Source: Ascidia mentula
Taxonomy: Eukaryota; Chordata; Ascidiacea; Phlebobranchia; Ascidiidae
Assembly (NCBI GenBank): GCA_947561715.1
Contig: OX387201.1
Coordinates: 21,962,001-22,026,000, forward strand
Length of the DNA stretch: 64,000 nt
Direction of reading: 5' to 3'
Under the pieces are notes generated by a model. The model did not search any database. It was given only the letters and a program-made list of their open reading frames with translations, and was not told the origin of the DNA. Made by a program: the position numbers and the translations under genes. Below, one piece after another: positions 21,937-34,848 of the stretch. Every line of letters starts with the position of its first letter. The first letter of the stretch is position 1.

Positions 21937-24900
21937 ATGGCTAACTTGCAAGGCAAAGTTACCAAGATAAGAGTCAAAGACATTAGATTCCCGACTTCAT
22001 TGGAGCACCATGGATCTGATGCAATGGTAAATATCAGAAGAAATTAAAGTTGTACAACCTGTAATACGTCTATAATGTTTTTGTTGCTGCCAGGCATATT
22101 GTAACTTAATAATCTGTTCTTCTGGCAAAGATAAAACGTAACTTTATTCACCGACGTTTCGCCTGTTATTATGTAATACGTCTGGTTTGGGGGGAAATCT
22201 ATGTTGCTTTGTTGAAGACACTGAAGTATTTGTGTTTGCAGCATGGCGAAGTTGATTACTCAGCAGTATACGTTACAATAGAGACAGATCGTGGTGATGG
22301 AATAATTGGCCATGGATTGACTTTCTCCCTCGGCCGGGGGAATGACATATGTAGGTCTTGTGTGGAAACGAAGCCCACATTTATTAAATTGCTTTATTAT
22401 TGGCGTATGCCCAGTAAATAACAAATAAAATGGTAATTTGATGCCGATCAAGTTGGTAATTTGCAAATGCAGTGGCGAAAGCAGCCGAGGTTATCAGTGG
22501 TCACGTGATCGGATGTGAGATTGGAAAAATATTCGGAAACTTTGGGGTATTTTGGCGCCAAATAACCCAAGAGGGCCAGCTTAGATGGGTAAGATTTGTT
22601 GTGTGTTATTGATTAAGTTGGTTTATTTATATTCAACGTCATCCGTAGCTCGGACCGGAGAAAGGAGTTGTCCACATGGCTGCCGCCGGGATTTTCAACG
22701 CTCTGTGGGACTTGTGGGCCAAGAAGGAGAAAAAGGTAATTTCTTGATCCCTGTTGTTTCCGTCTAATAATCTAACAAGTATAAATTTGCCGTGGTGAGT
22801 CCCTAATTGTTCGTTTGCATGCTTCTTATTGTATTGCATTGTTGAAAATAAAACCAATCAGAGTTTGAGATTTGATATTAACTGTCCCCTTTTTTAGCCG
22901 GTTTGGAAACTTCTTGCTGACATGTCACCCATAGAAATCATAAACCTGGTGGATTTTAGTTACATGTAAGATTGAATTTTCCTTATGCCAAAGGACAATG
23001 AATTTGTTATTTCCGTATTTTTGTTTGCAGAACTGACGTTTTGACCAAAGAAGAAGCCTTGAAAATCCTGGAAACGAACAAACCCAGCCAGCAAGAACGG
23101 GGTGAATTATTGTTAGAGATTGACGTTATTTCAGCGCCAAATTTCCCACCAGTGCATAATCTTGTGGAATGGTTTGATTCCACAGCAGAAAATATAGTCA
23201 TCTACATGTAAACAAATTACGTCTCATTTTCTTTTCGGTCGACAATGACTTCTCTATGTTCAACTGTTAGTAATTTTTAATCGATTTTAACCCGGATTCC
23301 TTACTATCCAGTAAGTTGTACTTTGAACGTAAACTGCTTAGCGTTTATATCGAATTTTGCAGAGAGAGAGTTGCAGACGAGGGGTTTCCCCGCCTACACG
23401 ACGTCGATTGCTTGGCTCGGATATTCTGACGAAACCCTCGTGCAGGTAAACCTCTGTTACGTCACAACACTTCGTTTGTTTGTTTCCAAACCGTCGTATT
23501 TCCATATTTAGAAATGTGAGGAGGCTCTCGCGGATGGATGGACGAAGTGAGTGTTTCACATTGGATATGTGAAGTTTCAGGTGTATCACGTGGCATCTTT
23601 CTCTTCCAGGTTTAAGATGAAGGTGGGAGTGGATGTTGAGGATGACAGGAGAAGGAGCAAACTCATCCGGGATCAGATAGGATGGGAGAATCAGTTGGTA
23701 AGTTACAACTTGTTTCCAGGCAACATCCACTACTTATTTCTTGAATTATTTTCATTCAGCAAATAACAAAAAAAGCTTAAAGGCTTTTATTTAAATAATT
23801 TATTTAGATGTAAAACATCTTGGCCGATTGTGCTGTTATTGTTACGTCACAATTTATCTTAATTTTTACGTCATTTATTACTTAAACAAGTATATATATA
23901 TATTGCTAAAACAAACGCATTTTAAGTAAAATCTTGTTTTTCACATTGATTTGTTGCAAAGTTATAACAAACTAAGAACTTTCAATTTTATTTTTATGAG
24001 ATGATGGACGCGAACCAACGATGGGATGTAAAGGACGCCATCGAGTGGATGAAAAATCTTGCTGAGTTTCGTCCAGTTTGGATAGAAGAACCCACGAGCC
24101 CGGATGATGTTCTTGGTCATGCGACTATTGCTAAAGTAAGTGTTCAAACTGTTTTTATTCTTCTTTAACCTTCAATTACACACAAGCCATAATAGGTGAA
24201 CGACAGAACTACGTGTTGGTTTGTATTTCGCGCAAAGGGTTTCCCTAAGTTTCAAAATATCCAACATAAAATTATCTGATTAGCAAATTTCTCTCTTCCT
24301 GTGTGTTCGTGTATTAATTTACATGTAATGTTCAAACAGGCTCTCGCACCGTTCAATATCGGAGTGGCGACGGGTGAACAGTGCCAGAATCGTGTGATCT
24401 TCAAACAACTTCTACAGTCGGATGCATTGCGATTCCTTCAAATCGATTCTTGCCGTGTTGGTTCGATTAATGAAAATATCGCGATACTTCTCATGGCGAA
24501 AAAGTTTAATGGTAAATAATCATAAAATTAATAAATTAATTGGGTTGAAGTTTTTTCCACAATTTTTAATTTTTTCAACCTTTGGATTAAGCACCGTGCA
24601 ATATTTGAATCGTTTTATCGCCTGATTATCGTTTAGTTCCTGTGTGTCCTCATGCTGGCGGTGTTGGATTGTGCGAGCTCGTCCAACACATCGCAATGTT
24701 TGATTATCTTTGTGTATCCGCCACCACTGATGGAAGGTAATATTGCAAAATCTAAGTCGCCCAATTCCGACTCCAAAGTAACTGTCCACAACCGCTGATC
24801 AATTTCACGTGTATCATTAAGAATGTACATCATTGTGACATAACAATAACTTTACTGTTGTTTGACTGCATTGTTAAACCAGTGTATGTTTTGTTTAGAG

Positions 24901-25269
24901 TTTGTGAGTATGTTAATCATCTCCATGAGCACTTCAACTACCCTGTAAATGTGAAGAAAAACTGTTACATGCCCCCTCAGGTGAGTTGTGTCAACAATTA
25001 CTTTCGAATGTGTGGTTTGAATCGAAGCAAAGCATCGTGAAATTGGCGTGGTGAAAAAATATGTAAAAAAATCAATATAGTTTGAAATAAGTTTTACCTG
25101 AAATCAGGGCAGAATTTTACCGAATATTTTGCGATAAACCAAACAATGCTTAATACCACAGGATCCCGGATATTCAAGTCAGATGAAACCTAAATCCCTT
25201 GAACAATTCCAATTCCCCGATGGTAGCGTGTGGAAAAAGCTCATCCAGGAAGGGAAGTTTACAGTGTGA
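21937..25269 (+). CDS. ENOSF1: ENOSF1-type L-fuconate dehydratase (enolase superfamily)
   Basis: The family dehydrates L-fuconate and related sugar acids; the vertebrate protein is mitochondrial. Fourteen exons close in phase: 21937-22026, 22242-22350, 22473-22588, 22649-22735, 22898-22965, 23031-23101, 23363-23445, 23512-23546, 23610-23697, 24001-24135, 24340-24511, 24637-24736, 24899-24980, 25162-25269. They give 447 residues (human 443). The N-terminal cap starts [20 protein letters not shown]. The barrel carries all catalytic groups: the Lys pair KMK (K222, K224), metal ligands in MMDANQRWD (D252), WIEEP (E278) and TGEQC (E307), then IDSCR (D330) and the catalytic His in CPHAGG (H357). 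The stop codon TGA is the first half of a TGACGTCA palindrome. An active enzyme is expected. Confidence 0.96.
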
Positions 25270-25274
25270 CGTCA

Positions 25275-26493
25275 TATACAACGATTGTTAATTCCCATTG
25301 TGCGTTTGATAAATGATGTTTTGCAGAAAAACAAAACGAGCGATCTTTTGCCGATTTTAAAACTTTTCGTTTCTTTCTCGATTAAAAATTGTGAATTTTT
25401 TGTGCTGCAAAATCAGTTTCCATTTTTCCATCGCTAAAAATCATTCTTTGTTTAGCGTGTGAGTTTGAAATAATGTATAAGCAATAATTACATTCAAAGC
25501 AGTAAACAATTTTGCCATGAAAGGCGTTGACAGTTTATGAATCATGTTTTCATTACAATTATAGTGAAGGTTATTCTCTAAATCAGGGGTTCTCAAACCT
25601 TTTAGCCTCACGACACACTTGGACCCTCTTATTTCGTTTACGGAACCACAAACTTAAAAGTTAGTTCTAAATTGTCCGTCCTACCAGTTATCATCCCAAA
25701 AAATAAACTTCTAAAATCAATCGAGTCTTATTTAAATTTATGCGGGGTTCATCATGAGAACGAACTAAAAGAGTTACCCTATGTAAAAGTTAAGATAACG
25801 GCGGGGCGGGCAGAACTATATGTTGACCCTAAAATTTAAAGTACCGAAGGAAGTTTTCTGCGAGGGTACAAGAAATAAAGCTTATGTCCAAACATCATTC
25901 CTGCACCAAAACATATTGGAAGTGCTCTTATAAATTCGTCGGTTGGCCCACAGTAAAATTTTGAAAACACGTATTGCTGGGTCAATTCTCAGCCAAAACC
26001 CCAAACAGATACGCAATGGACTCCTATCACTTAATAAAACTGAATAACCGCAGTAAATTTTTTTTTTTCAAAAATTTTATCAAGGCGGGAGTGATTGCTC
26101 ATAACGACCTGTTGGACCGAAATGTGGAATATCTGAAACACGAGACACTCGCTACGAAGTTTCGTTAAGTTTTTGAAGCTGTCAGCAAGTGTACATGTGG
26201 AGTGGGATTATGGTGCAGTTCTTCACAAACAAAAAAGCTAACAAACGTCTTAAAAACTATCTTGCAACACTGTGGGTACACAAAGGCCTCGACAGCCTAC
26301 CAGAGTGGCTTGGTTCACCGATCCCGTTGAGGTCATTGTTTTTTCATCAGCAAAGGCCATGTATACTTAGTTACAGAAAAATTAGTCGAATTCAATCTCC
26401 GTATAACGTTTTATTCTACGCAAGAAATAATCCACTACGACATAATCATATAATTGTGATGTCACAAATCCACTGCTCCAGCACAAGACAAGA
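25275..26493. other. ENOSF1 3' flank with a possible decayed DNA transposon
   Basis: At 25584 the sequence caggggttctcaaacc resembles the terminal repeat of hAT-type DNA transposons, which often start CAGGGG. Downstream, open stretches at 25974-26168 and 26189-26497 on the + strand look like weathered coding sequence, but I could not match them or find the opposite terminal repeat. The end near 26494 contains the 3' UTR of the ZP gene on the other strand. Confidence 0.3.
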
Positions 26494-29400
26494 TTAAATG
26501 TAATTTTGAATCTTCACCAGCAGCAGAAAAATGCAAGTCACCCCGAAAGCGATGAGGACAATGATGGGAGCGTGACTCAGCATATCAGATTTTTTATCTT
26601 GGCTGAACAGAATTTCCTCAACTGCATAGAAAAACATGCGGCGTGGTCAGAACTAGGCCAGGGAAAACATGCGTGTTGCCACAGTACAAACACTCAGCAA
26701 AGTGGTGGTGTGTGATAAACTAAACGATTCGCATTAAAACAAAAATCTTTAAAAGCCAGTTTGTTGTACGATTTTGACGTCATAGACACCCAATCCCTGA
26801 ATGCGAATATAATTGAACCAAGCAACAATGCCAGTCATTATAGCCAGAAGTAATGAAGTAATTTTACCTGACATACAAGTCTTCCCATCTGGGAGAAGCA
26901 TTTGCAAACTTGGGCAAGTGCACACAATCCCACCATCATTGTCCACTGCACAGTCGTGAGCGCATCCAGCACTGACCTGGAATATTCAAATCTTTTTACA
27001 TTTGCGGAAAAATTTAAAACAACGTTGACGACGCGACGATTTTGTAAATCACTAGAATATGGCAAACATGCCACAGGTTGAATAAAAGAATTATGCGTGG
27101 GTGGGTATAGGATTTTGCGGACAGTTAAAATTATTTAAGTTCATCAGCGCTAACTGTCAGTGAGTTGCACCAAGGCGTATTTAAGTTCAATACAAACTTG
27201 CATGCGCTTGTGACAGAGGGAAACACTGACGGCGTTTTTTAGCGAAATATATTTCTCCTATATTCAGGTCAACAGATTTTAACCTCAGAAATTTTTTGTG
27301 GTCAAACACGCAACAAATGATATGCAGTTCAATGACGTGGTTTACATGAAAGCAGTGAAGCGTAACATTATCTTCCTGTTGTTGTAAAATATACGTCACT
27401 CACCTTGTCACACTTGACCGGCTCCGGTTCGAATACGATGTGTTCAGTGACGTCATTGGCTTTGGGATCAACGACTTGCAAGGGTCCGACGGTAACTAGT
27501 TGGGTGTTTTCCCCAGTGTTATCTGCGGGTATTTCCCGTCTTCTCCGACTGCAAACCTGCATGGAAACTTCTGGTGTAATTTTTCTTGCAAGGTTTTGTT
27601 GACGATGAAACCACACCGGTTTTGTCAAAAAATTTGAATTTTAAAGTGTTTTGAGCATAAATTCATGTCAGACAGAGAAGTTCTTTGAACTCACGTTCGT
27701 CTCGCACGTTTTGTTCAACCTCTCTCCGCACATCAACATCTCACACTGTATGTAAATCCTCTGGTTGGCTGGAGTCACTCTCAACCAATGGAACGACCGG
27801 AATTTAAATGTGAAATGGCGGGAAAAGCCGACAGATACAATTTGTGAGTCACTGGAGGCACACCTGCGAATACACGAGCAAATGACGCAACAGGATTTCG
27901 TGTTCCACGTTAAGTAACAAACATTCTGGTGATTCTAATGTTCAATATTTTTGTAGCATCAATGTCAATCTTAGAGTCTTTCGAATAAATGTAAATATTT
28001 CCACCCACCTTCCGTCGATGATGTAATATCGTGGACCAACATTTGGATCTGACGTCTGGGTTGCGAAACACCTCTCCATCTGTGACGCAATAACAAAAAA
28101 TGACGTCATTTTAGCGCTCAAGTTCTAAATCCGTGATTTTAACCAAGTAACATTGTCCTGTCATTCAACTGCATTGAAATAACAACGCAGAATATCATAA
28201 ATTTTGGTGAAGGTATTTATGTTGATTGATTTTTATAATCACCGAGTTGGTTAGGCAGCGTGCTGTGTTGCTATGGTTACCTCACCTGTATGTTCGGGCT
28301 GTTGATAATTTCAACCAACCAAATGTTGACATACACATCTGCATCAACCAACACTTGTCCCCCAGTGAATAAAGCGTCCAAAGCAGAATTGGAGTAGAAC
28401 TGACCTTCGGCGTGATATTCCACCAAAGCAGGCGCGACAAAAGTGTCGTGGAGCCTGGATAACACGCTTGAAGTTAGTCGAAACCCACCAACCCGGATTA
28501 AACCAATCATCGACATGTGTAGTGTTGCATAAACCCACCTACCCAGTCTTAATAGGTTTTAATTCACATATAAATTCCACGAAATTCTTTCAGTGGTCTT
28601 TTATCCCCATGAATTTAACTAATTGAGTCCAACGTGTGTTGTGATAATACGCAAGCATAACATTAGCTTCAAAGTGCAGAATAATTTTCCCTGCAGTCTT
28701 TGTATTTTTAGGAAGCAAATAACAGACGTTGTAAGTAAGGAACATTTTGATGGTTTTCCAGTTTCACTGCACATTTTACTTTCGTGCAAAGTTTGAATTC
28801 TTACTTGTTTTCGGGGTTTAGGGGGGACAGTTGACCTTCTATGACCGTTCCGTAGTTACAACAGACGCGGATGAATACGCATCCCTCGCGCGATATCACT
28901 CCGCCACCGACGGGAATAACCAGGATGTAGTACGTCACTTTCCTCACCGTCCCGTCCACAATCTGATGGAAAACACCAGTTTAGCGACTTTGCTGCTGTT
29001 ACATAGAAATGTTAAACTTCGTCGTCATAAATTTATAAGAAAGTCTGAGAAACGTCACTGCAACAAAATATCAACCATGCATAAACTGGCACAGTGCTTA
29101 CATCGCACGGTTGGGAGGGGACCTCTCACAACAAATGTCGTTATTGTGATGTCACTTATCAACCTTTATGATGTAAGTAAATACAAAAAGCGTTTCGTTT
29201 ATATCAGAAATTGTGCTAAATTTAATGCGAGTGTCGCACGCGGTGTTGCAACAACACTCAGACATGAGTTGAAATGACCTGGACCCAAATGTTAATTTCA
29301 TACCGTGAGATCAGCTGCGCAGTCGCCAAAAGTTTGGTTCAACAGGAAAGTGTATCCAGTGCTTGACTGGACCGCAGTACATTCCGTTGTGGCTGAGGTC

Positions 29401-30220
29401 TGTTCAGTGTTGTTGGCCAAAATCACTTTGTCAACTGCAGTAATGCCGGCCTCCATGAGAAATTGATTGGAGACACTGCAGAAAAAAATAAGTTCTGTGC
29501 ATTCTGGAATTCATTATTGCATCGAAGACACGTAATGGAGATCATTTTCTGATGCAAACGGGATCGGTCCTGGGCTCATTTGATCGGTTTGGGCCAAATC
29601 TGACCCCGCGCCTTTGCCTTTTTTGTCAAGGTCAACAAGAATATAGTAAGCATATGACGTATAAGCATATGACGTATTAATAATTGAAATTAAAATACCG
29701 ACTAAAGCTTGAACAAACTGTTGGCATTACTTAATTTTATCCAAAAAAATTGTGATTATTTTCTCCCAAAGCAACTTTTGGTAAATTCAATTAATTGGTA
29801 AATTCAAGTAAGGAAACCAAACAATTGTAGTTTCCATCACGATTCAAACACTCACAAAAACTCTGGATCAGGGTAGCACGTGATTGAGTCATTACTGAGA
29901 CTCGGAAGTTCCGTAACTGAAAAGTACAAGTGACACAAATGTTAATATTATGCGAAAACACAACTTAGGGCTTGTAAATCATTAAGACAAAAGATACAAC
30001 ACATTGTTTCGGTTGTATCGGCGATTTTAGGGGAAGCTACATGGGATAAATTATTTGTCTTATAGTTTATGTTGCATGCTTTAGCCTCCAGCAGCCCTGA
30101 CATAAACAAGCTCAATTTGTCTATTTTATCGGACCATGAACTGAACCTACTTGTTGCTGCCTGCGATCTTTCAAAGCCAACTGCGGCTAGGATCACAACG
30201 ATCCACGTCAACTTCAACAT
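26494..30220 (-). CDS. Zona-pellucida-domain membrane protein with EGF-like module
   Basis: ZP domains polymerise into extracellular filaments, for example egg coats or apical matrices. Ten exons close in phase: 30220-30151, 29916-29856, 29475-29304, 28962-28805, 28454-28286, 28079-28009, 27863-27695, 27556-27404, 26976-26868, 26597-26494. They give 411 residues. A signal peptide (MLKLTWIVVILAAVGF) leads into the ZP-N half. The ZP-C half shows VYVNIWLVEI, ERCFATQTSDPN, YYIIDGRC, FKFRSFHWLR and IYIQCEMLMC. A furin-type RRRR follows at residues 294-297, then a cysteine-rich EGF-like module (342-377), a transmembrane helix (about 387-405) and a six-residue tail. The last acceptor (ccaag) is weak but keeps phase and supplies the helix. 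A tunicate vitelline-coat or epithelial matrix protein is possible; the exact ortholog is unknown. Confidence 0.85.
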
Positions 30221-31736
30221 TTCGTCTCAATCGGTGTGATTTTAGGTGTTATTGCAGGATTCACGAAAAGATTTAAGTTTTGCTAAACCAAAATACACAA
30301 CCATAAATAAATTTTGTGTACAAATATCCAAATCGCCATGCAACAACATATCGTTAACGTTTAGCACAAGATTAGTTAAGTCGCCACAGAAGACAAAAAG
30401 CGCTGGCACTGGGGTTTGCATTTGAACCACAACTAAACACGCAAGATATCCACAATTTTCCAGGACTTCATTTAACTCTACAGTTTGTTCGAACGTTATC
30501 CACTGTATATACAACCTCCATTTAAATGCTTCTGTTGATGAGGTTACAGATGTAGGGTTGACAGGAAACGTTGTTATCGAACAATGAAAGAACAAACCTT
30601 ATTGTGATTCATCGGAAGTAATTGTGCATCGCGACTTAATGCTTCGTTATGTGCGTCGTGTATTCCTGTACGATTATGTGTGTGTGTGTTATTTACTGGG
30701 TGCCGAATAACGTCCACTTTGCGATGCGATAAAACAGCAGGGCCACATAGTCCTCGCTAGACCAAAACCTGTCTTCTCACGACAAAAATATCACAAGATA
30801 AATCTTTGTTTAGGATATCAACAAAATTACCCGTTTTACCCAAAATACCCGGAGATTCGTTAACAAACAGTTTGAGTGAACAAAAGTTAGTACTAGCAAC
30901 GTTATTTACCAACAGAAAGTAATGCACAAAAATTGAATCTTTTTTTTGTAAAACTTTTTTAATTTTTATCTAGTCATCAGTCATGGATTACGTTTACGTT
31001 AAAAAAGATGCATATTATTAGTAAATATCACAATTTATGGTAATATCATCCATGACTGACAAAGTATTGAAACGACTTTGTTGATTTCTAATCTTTGGTT
31101 AATCCTGAATAATTAATAATATTCTGCTTTCCGATGTGGAAGGTCAATAAATCATTTCTCTCATCCGAATAACCCAAGTGCAAGTTATTTTTATGATATC
31201 TATAGATTGTCCGGGTTTTGTTTTTTTTGATAAAAATTGTTGTGAGCTCTTGTTATGTAAGACTTTTAGTGTAAGTAACATATTAAACAAATCTGAATCT
31301 GTTAGAACCAAGGCTAGTTTAAACGTACTACGTAAATTGTTAGGTATTCTGGAAAGATTTGCTGTGAATTGTGATGCAATTAATACATTCTCGTTAGGAG
31401 CAAAATGCAAAATTCGATATTATGATGTCAAGGGCACAATGCAGCTATTAACAGACATCACCAAGCAAATGCTGTTGTTTTCTTAAATATTGAATGTGAT
31501 GCAAATAATAACAAGCTTCTGCAAGACCCTAAAGTTTGAATAATGCAAAAATAAATTAGAGTTTCCTAAATTCTCTTTTTACATTTTATAGTTTGTGATT
31601 TTTAAGATGTCAATTTGTGTTATAGAAACTTTGCTGGTGTTTTTGAACAATCTTTGGTAACGTAGTTTTTTAGGAGAGTCTTGTAAAGTCGACAACTTCA
31701 TTTCAATCGTGGACAACATGGAAATCTGCTAGCACG
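30221..31736. other. Intergenic, ZP protein to ARMC1 (divergent)
   Basis: Open frames at 30242-30595 (-, 117 codons) and 31144-31410/31178-31486 (both strands) have no recognisable product. The interval must hold both promoters. A 12-bp inverted repeat lies at 30977-31059. Confidence 0.4.
30977..31059. repeat. Short inverted-repeat element
   Basis: tcagtcatggat at 30977-30988 is the exact reverse complement of atccatgactga at 31048-31059. The AT-rich spacer is 59 bases. It could be a very small MITE or a chance hairpin. Confidence 0.4.
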
Positions 31737-33879
31737 ATGTCTTCATCAACAACGTCTTTGTCAATTGTCAAAGAACTTCGTCGACTAGCACAGAATCCAG
31801 CACATCGGGAATATTTGTTAAGAAACGATGTTAACTCAATATTAATATTTGTTGATCCAGATGAACACACAGTGCAAGTGGTAAGATTAACTGTTTGTAT
31901 TATTCCAGGGGTGACAAACATTTCCATTGCAATTTGCCAAATGTTTAAAAGCCTGCATGCCATCGACTGTATATATATGATATAGAATACAAATAATGTA
32001 ATATTTTTTTTTAAAGTGACTTGTTTTTATTTTGGTGTTTAAGGAATTTTTTAACAACCAAATAAATCAGTTAATGTCGAACTATATATTTACTTGCAAT
32101 TTGCACAATTGACTATTTGCTTAGGTAACTGAGGCACTAAATGCATTGTTGTATTTGGCTGAGGAAGCAGCAGAAAATGAAGGCACAAAAACATCGATGA
32201 GGTCAACCGTTGGTTTGATGGAGTTGATGAAGAAAGTTGAACAAAGGTATGTTTTTAAAAAATTTTATTTGTCAGGCCAAAACAAAAACAGAATATACAG
32301 TTGTTAATCTGGATATAATTGTGATTAATTGAAATGAAAGTCATGATAATAGACCCTTTGCTTCAACTTCCTGCATGATTTTATGATGTATGTCTATAAT
32401 TCATGTAGTTGTATGTTTTTAACACAACATATCTCTTGTGTGTAGAGAAGGATTTGCCGTTGATTGCAAAGCTGTCGCCATGAAAATTCAACATTTACTC
32501 CGACCAAACAGAATGGAAACGAGAAGCAGCAAAAAAGCACAATCCTCAGGTTTCAGTCTCAAATTTATAATAAATATGACATTATTAGATCTGCAATTGT
32601 TTGTGTTTGTTTTTATAATAAGAAACCTATCCAATTTTATGATTCATACTGACAAAGGTTCAAGCAAATACATTCTGTGTGTAAGTTGGCAGTGTATGCT
32701 ACAAGTATATGCGATGACTGGATTCACTACAAATTAAATAAATTGTTTGCCTGGAACAAATAATTTAAACTCTTGGTTTGTTCATTCAATACTGATTTAA
32801 CTTTGAACAGAGTCTGGCGTTGTGACTCGAGCTGGTGTAAGAAGTGGAAGAAAAAGCAAAGATTCATTGAGTTTTCTCGGCGGAAACAAAAAAGCCAAAG
32901 TTATAACTTTGCAAATTAAAGGTCTAACTGATCAAGTAAGTTCTGCCATCTACTTTCTATATGCAAACTATTGACAAATACTAACAGTGGCATAATCAAT
33001 GGTTACAGTGGTTTGTGGTAATTGACAGTTATGACAACTTTGAAGTGCAACAATTTTTCATGGTATCAAAATTAACTAAAAGATGTAGTGATGTTGTTTT
33101 ATGGTTGTGGCAACATTTTCAGGAGAGAAGACAACAGTGTGTGGATGAATTGGTTCGAATCAAGGGCGTTATTTCCCTCACCTTCAACATGCATTTGCAA
33201 AGATGTACTGTGAGGGCAAAGGCTGAACTAACAGCTGAGGTATTTTATGTTGACCTACTTTGTGTTAAAACAGCATGAATTTGGTCATGCCAAGAACAAA
33301 GTTATGGTCAGTTGATGAATCTGAAGCATTGCATCTATCTCATGTATACATATTGTACTTAACTCGAATGCGTTAATATATGTAATATTATATCTATGTA
33401 CATATACATATAATACATCATCTTTAAATAAAGCTTATCCCGTCTTTTGTGATTATTTTTTTTTTATTTAGCGTCTTGCGACAGCGGTCAAGAAAACGCA
33501 AGTAATGGAAGCGAGTCAAGTTTTAAAAGATGATGAAGGGAAGGAGATTCTGATTCCACTTGAAAGCAGAGTTGATGGTACAAAATATTTTCTGCAAAGA
33601 TTTATTGTTCTTATGTGTATTGTGTATAGACTGGTTAAAAATGTGTACTTACGTCCATAATGTCTTAATTTACTCATAATTTGTACCCACAATTCTGCAT
33701 TATTATCAACAGATACTGAAAATAAAGAGTTGCCGCCATATTTGGATGAAGAAGCTGCTGAATCCCCTTCAAAAGAAGATAAAGCTGTAGCAAGACCTGA
33801 TTCATCGGGGATTGGGTCGTACGCTAGCTCATGGTTTGGTTCCATGATCAACGCTGTTAACAAAAACCTTTACTGGTGA
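31737..33879 (+). CDS. ARMC1: Armadillo repeat-containing protein 1
   Basis: In vertebrates ARMC1 sits partly on mitochondria and is linked to their distribution and to the MICOS/MIB complex. Seven exons close in phase: 31737-31880, 32125-32246, 32446-32549, 32811-32935, 33123-33239, 33472-33577, 33713-33879. They give 294 residues (human 282). The N-terminal part holds one armadillo-like region (SIVKELRRLAQNPAHREYLL, then ALNALLYLAEEAAEN). The C-terminal half has the metal-binding-like fold seen in the family: KAKVITLQIKGLTDQERRQQ and IKGVISLTFNMHLQRCTVRA, close to human IKGVISFTFQMAVQRCVVR. It ends SMINAVNKNLYW, matching human FLSRSFYW. A five-codon upstream ORF starts at 31718. An acceptor-like tttttag lies about 65 bases before the ATG. 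Confidence 0.95.
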
Positions 33880-33938
33880 AACGCAGTCATGCCATCTGGT
33901 GGACACTCGATGTAAATACCACACAGACACAAAAAACA

Positions 33939-33944
33939 AATAAA
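33939..33944 (+). terminator. ARMC1 polyadenylation signal
   Basis: AATAAA lies 60 bases after the stop codon, consistent with a short 3' UTR. Confidence 0.55.
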
Positions 33945-34848
33945 TTCTGAGAATCTCAAGTCAGTGTTGCCTGGAAACCTAAAACAACACAACTACTGCC
34001 CAATGTTACAAGGATTGCATCTTGATCATAAAAGTTTACTTGCCAATAATGAACTACAACAACATTCTATTGCATTAATCGCATCACAGGTGTATATTGT
34101 ATTTGTCACATTTTCTTCATCGGCAAAATACCAGTTTAGAAGTTATCTGGGCACAACTCATCAACACCATCTACCTATAAATTATTTGTGAATGAAATGG
34201 GTTATATTCGAACACCATCAGTTTTTGCTGCTCCAATGGTTGGGAATTTCTGCAATGTTGAACGAACACAACAGTTGAATTACGGTTCTGTACTTGTTGA
34301 TTTTTACCTGCGAAACTTACTTGAGTTATTGCGGCAAACTTTTGTCCGACGTCTCTGGTGCTTCTTGCATGTTTGCCCTCTCTCTGTCTGGTATTGTACC
34401 CGATTTTACAACATGACGTTTATAAAATTGAAAATGTTGGTCTTGAGTGCCTCATGTAAAAGGATAACATATCGAAATATATATGGGTACTTCCACGTTT
34501 AGCTTGTAGTGGAACTAAAGAACTAACTTTACATTACCGCTACACAAAAAAGGTTTATGTTTGTGATGTAGGTACTTGAATACCTTAAAAATTGGTATGC
34601 GTTTTTTTAAACATTTTTTTAGGATTGAATACGGAAGACTCAATGGAAAATTTTATTTTTTCTACAAGATTAATTGTGGTTTCGGATGACTAAGCAAGCA
34701 GTTATTGCATGCATCAGCGGTTTTTCGACGTTCATCAAAACAAACATTGCCTGAATTTGTTCTTGCGTGCCTGGAGTATTTTGTCTAATTTGTACTGAGA
34801 TTACTGATTTATTGCAACTTAGTATAGCACGGTAAAGGTTGCAACACA
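33945..34848. other. Intergenic, ARMC1 to ECHS1
   Basis: Open frames at 33964-34191 and 34188-34502 (+) have no recognisable product. The interval probably holds the ECHS1 promoter. Nothing else could be supported. Confidence 0.4.

Noticed and set aside
23338..23730. A 130-codon minus-strand gene
   Set aside because: It is the antisense shadow of ENOSF1 exons 7-9, which are clearly coding on the other strand.
26749..26946. Membrane anchor of the ZP protein encoded by read-through after exon 9 (SLLLAIMTGIVAWFNYI)
   Set aside because: A good donor (gtaaaatt) ends exon 9, and the exon at 26494-26597 keeps phase and supplies a better helix with a short basic tail. The read-through remains a possible alternative form.
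28831..29277. A 148-codon plus-strand gene
   Set aside because: It is antisense to exon 4 of the ZP gene and an intron, has no recognisable domain, and no splice continuation.
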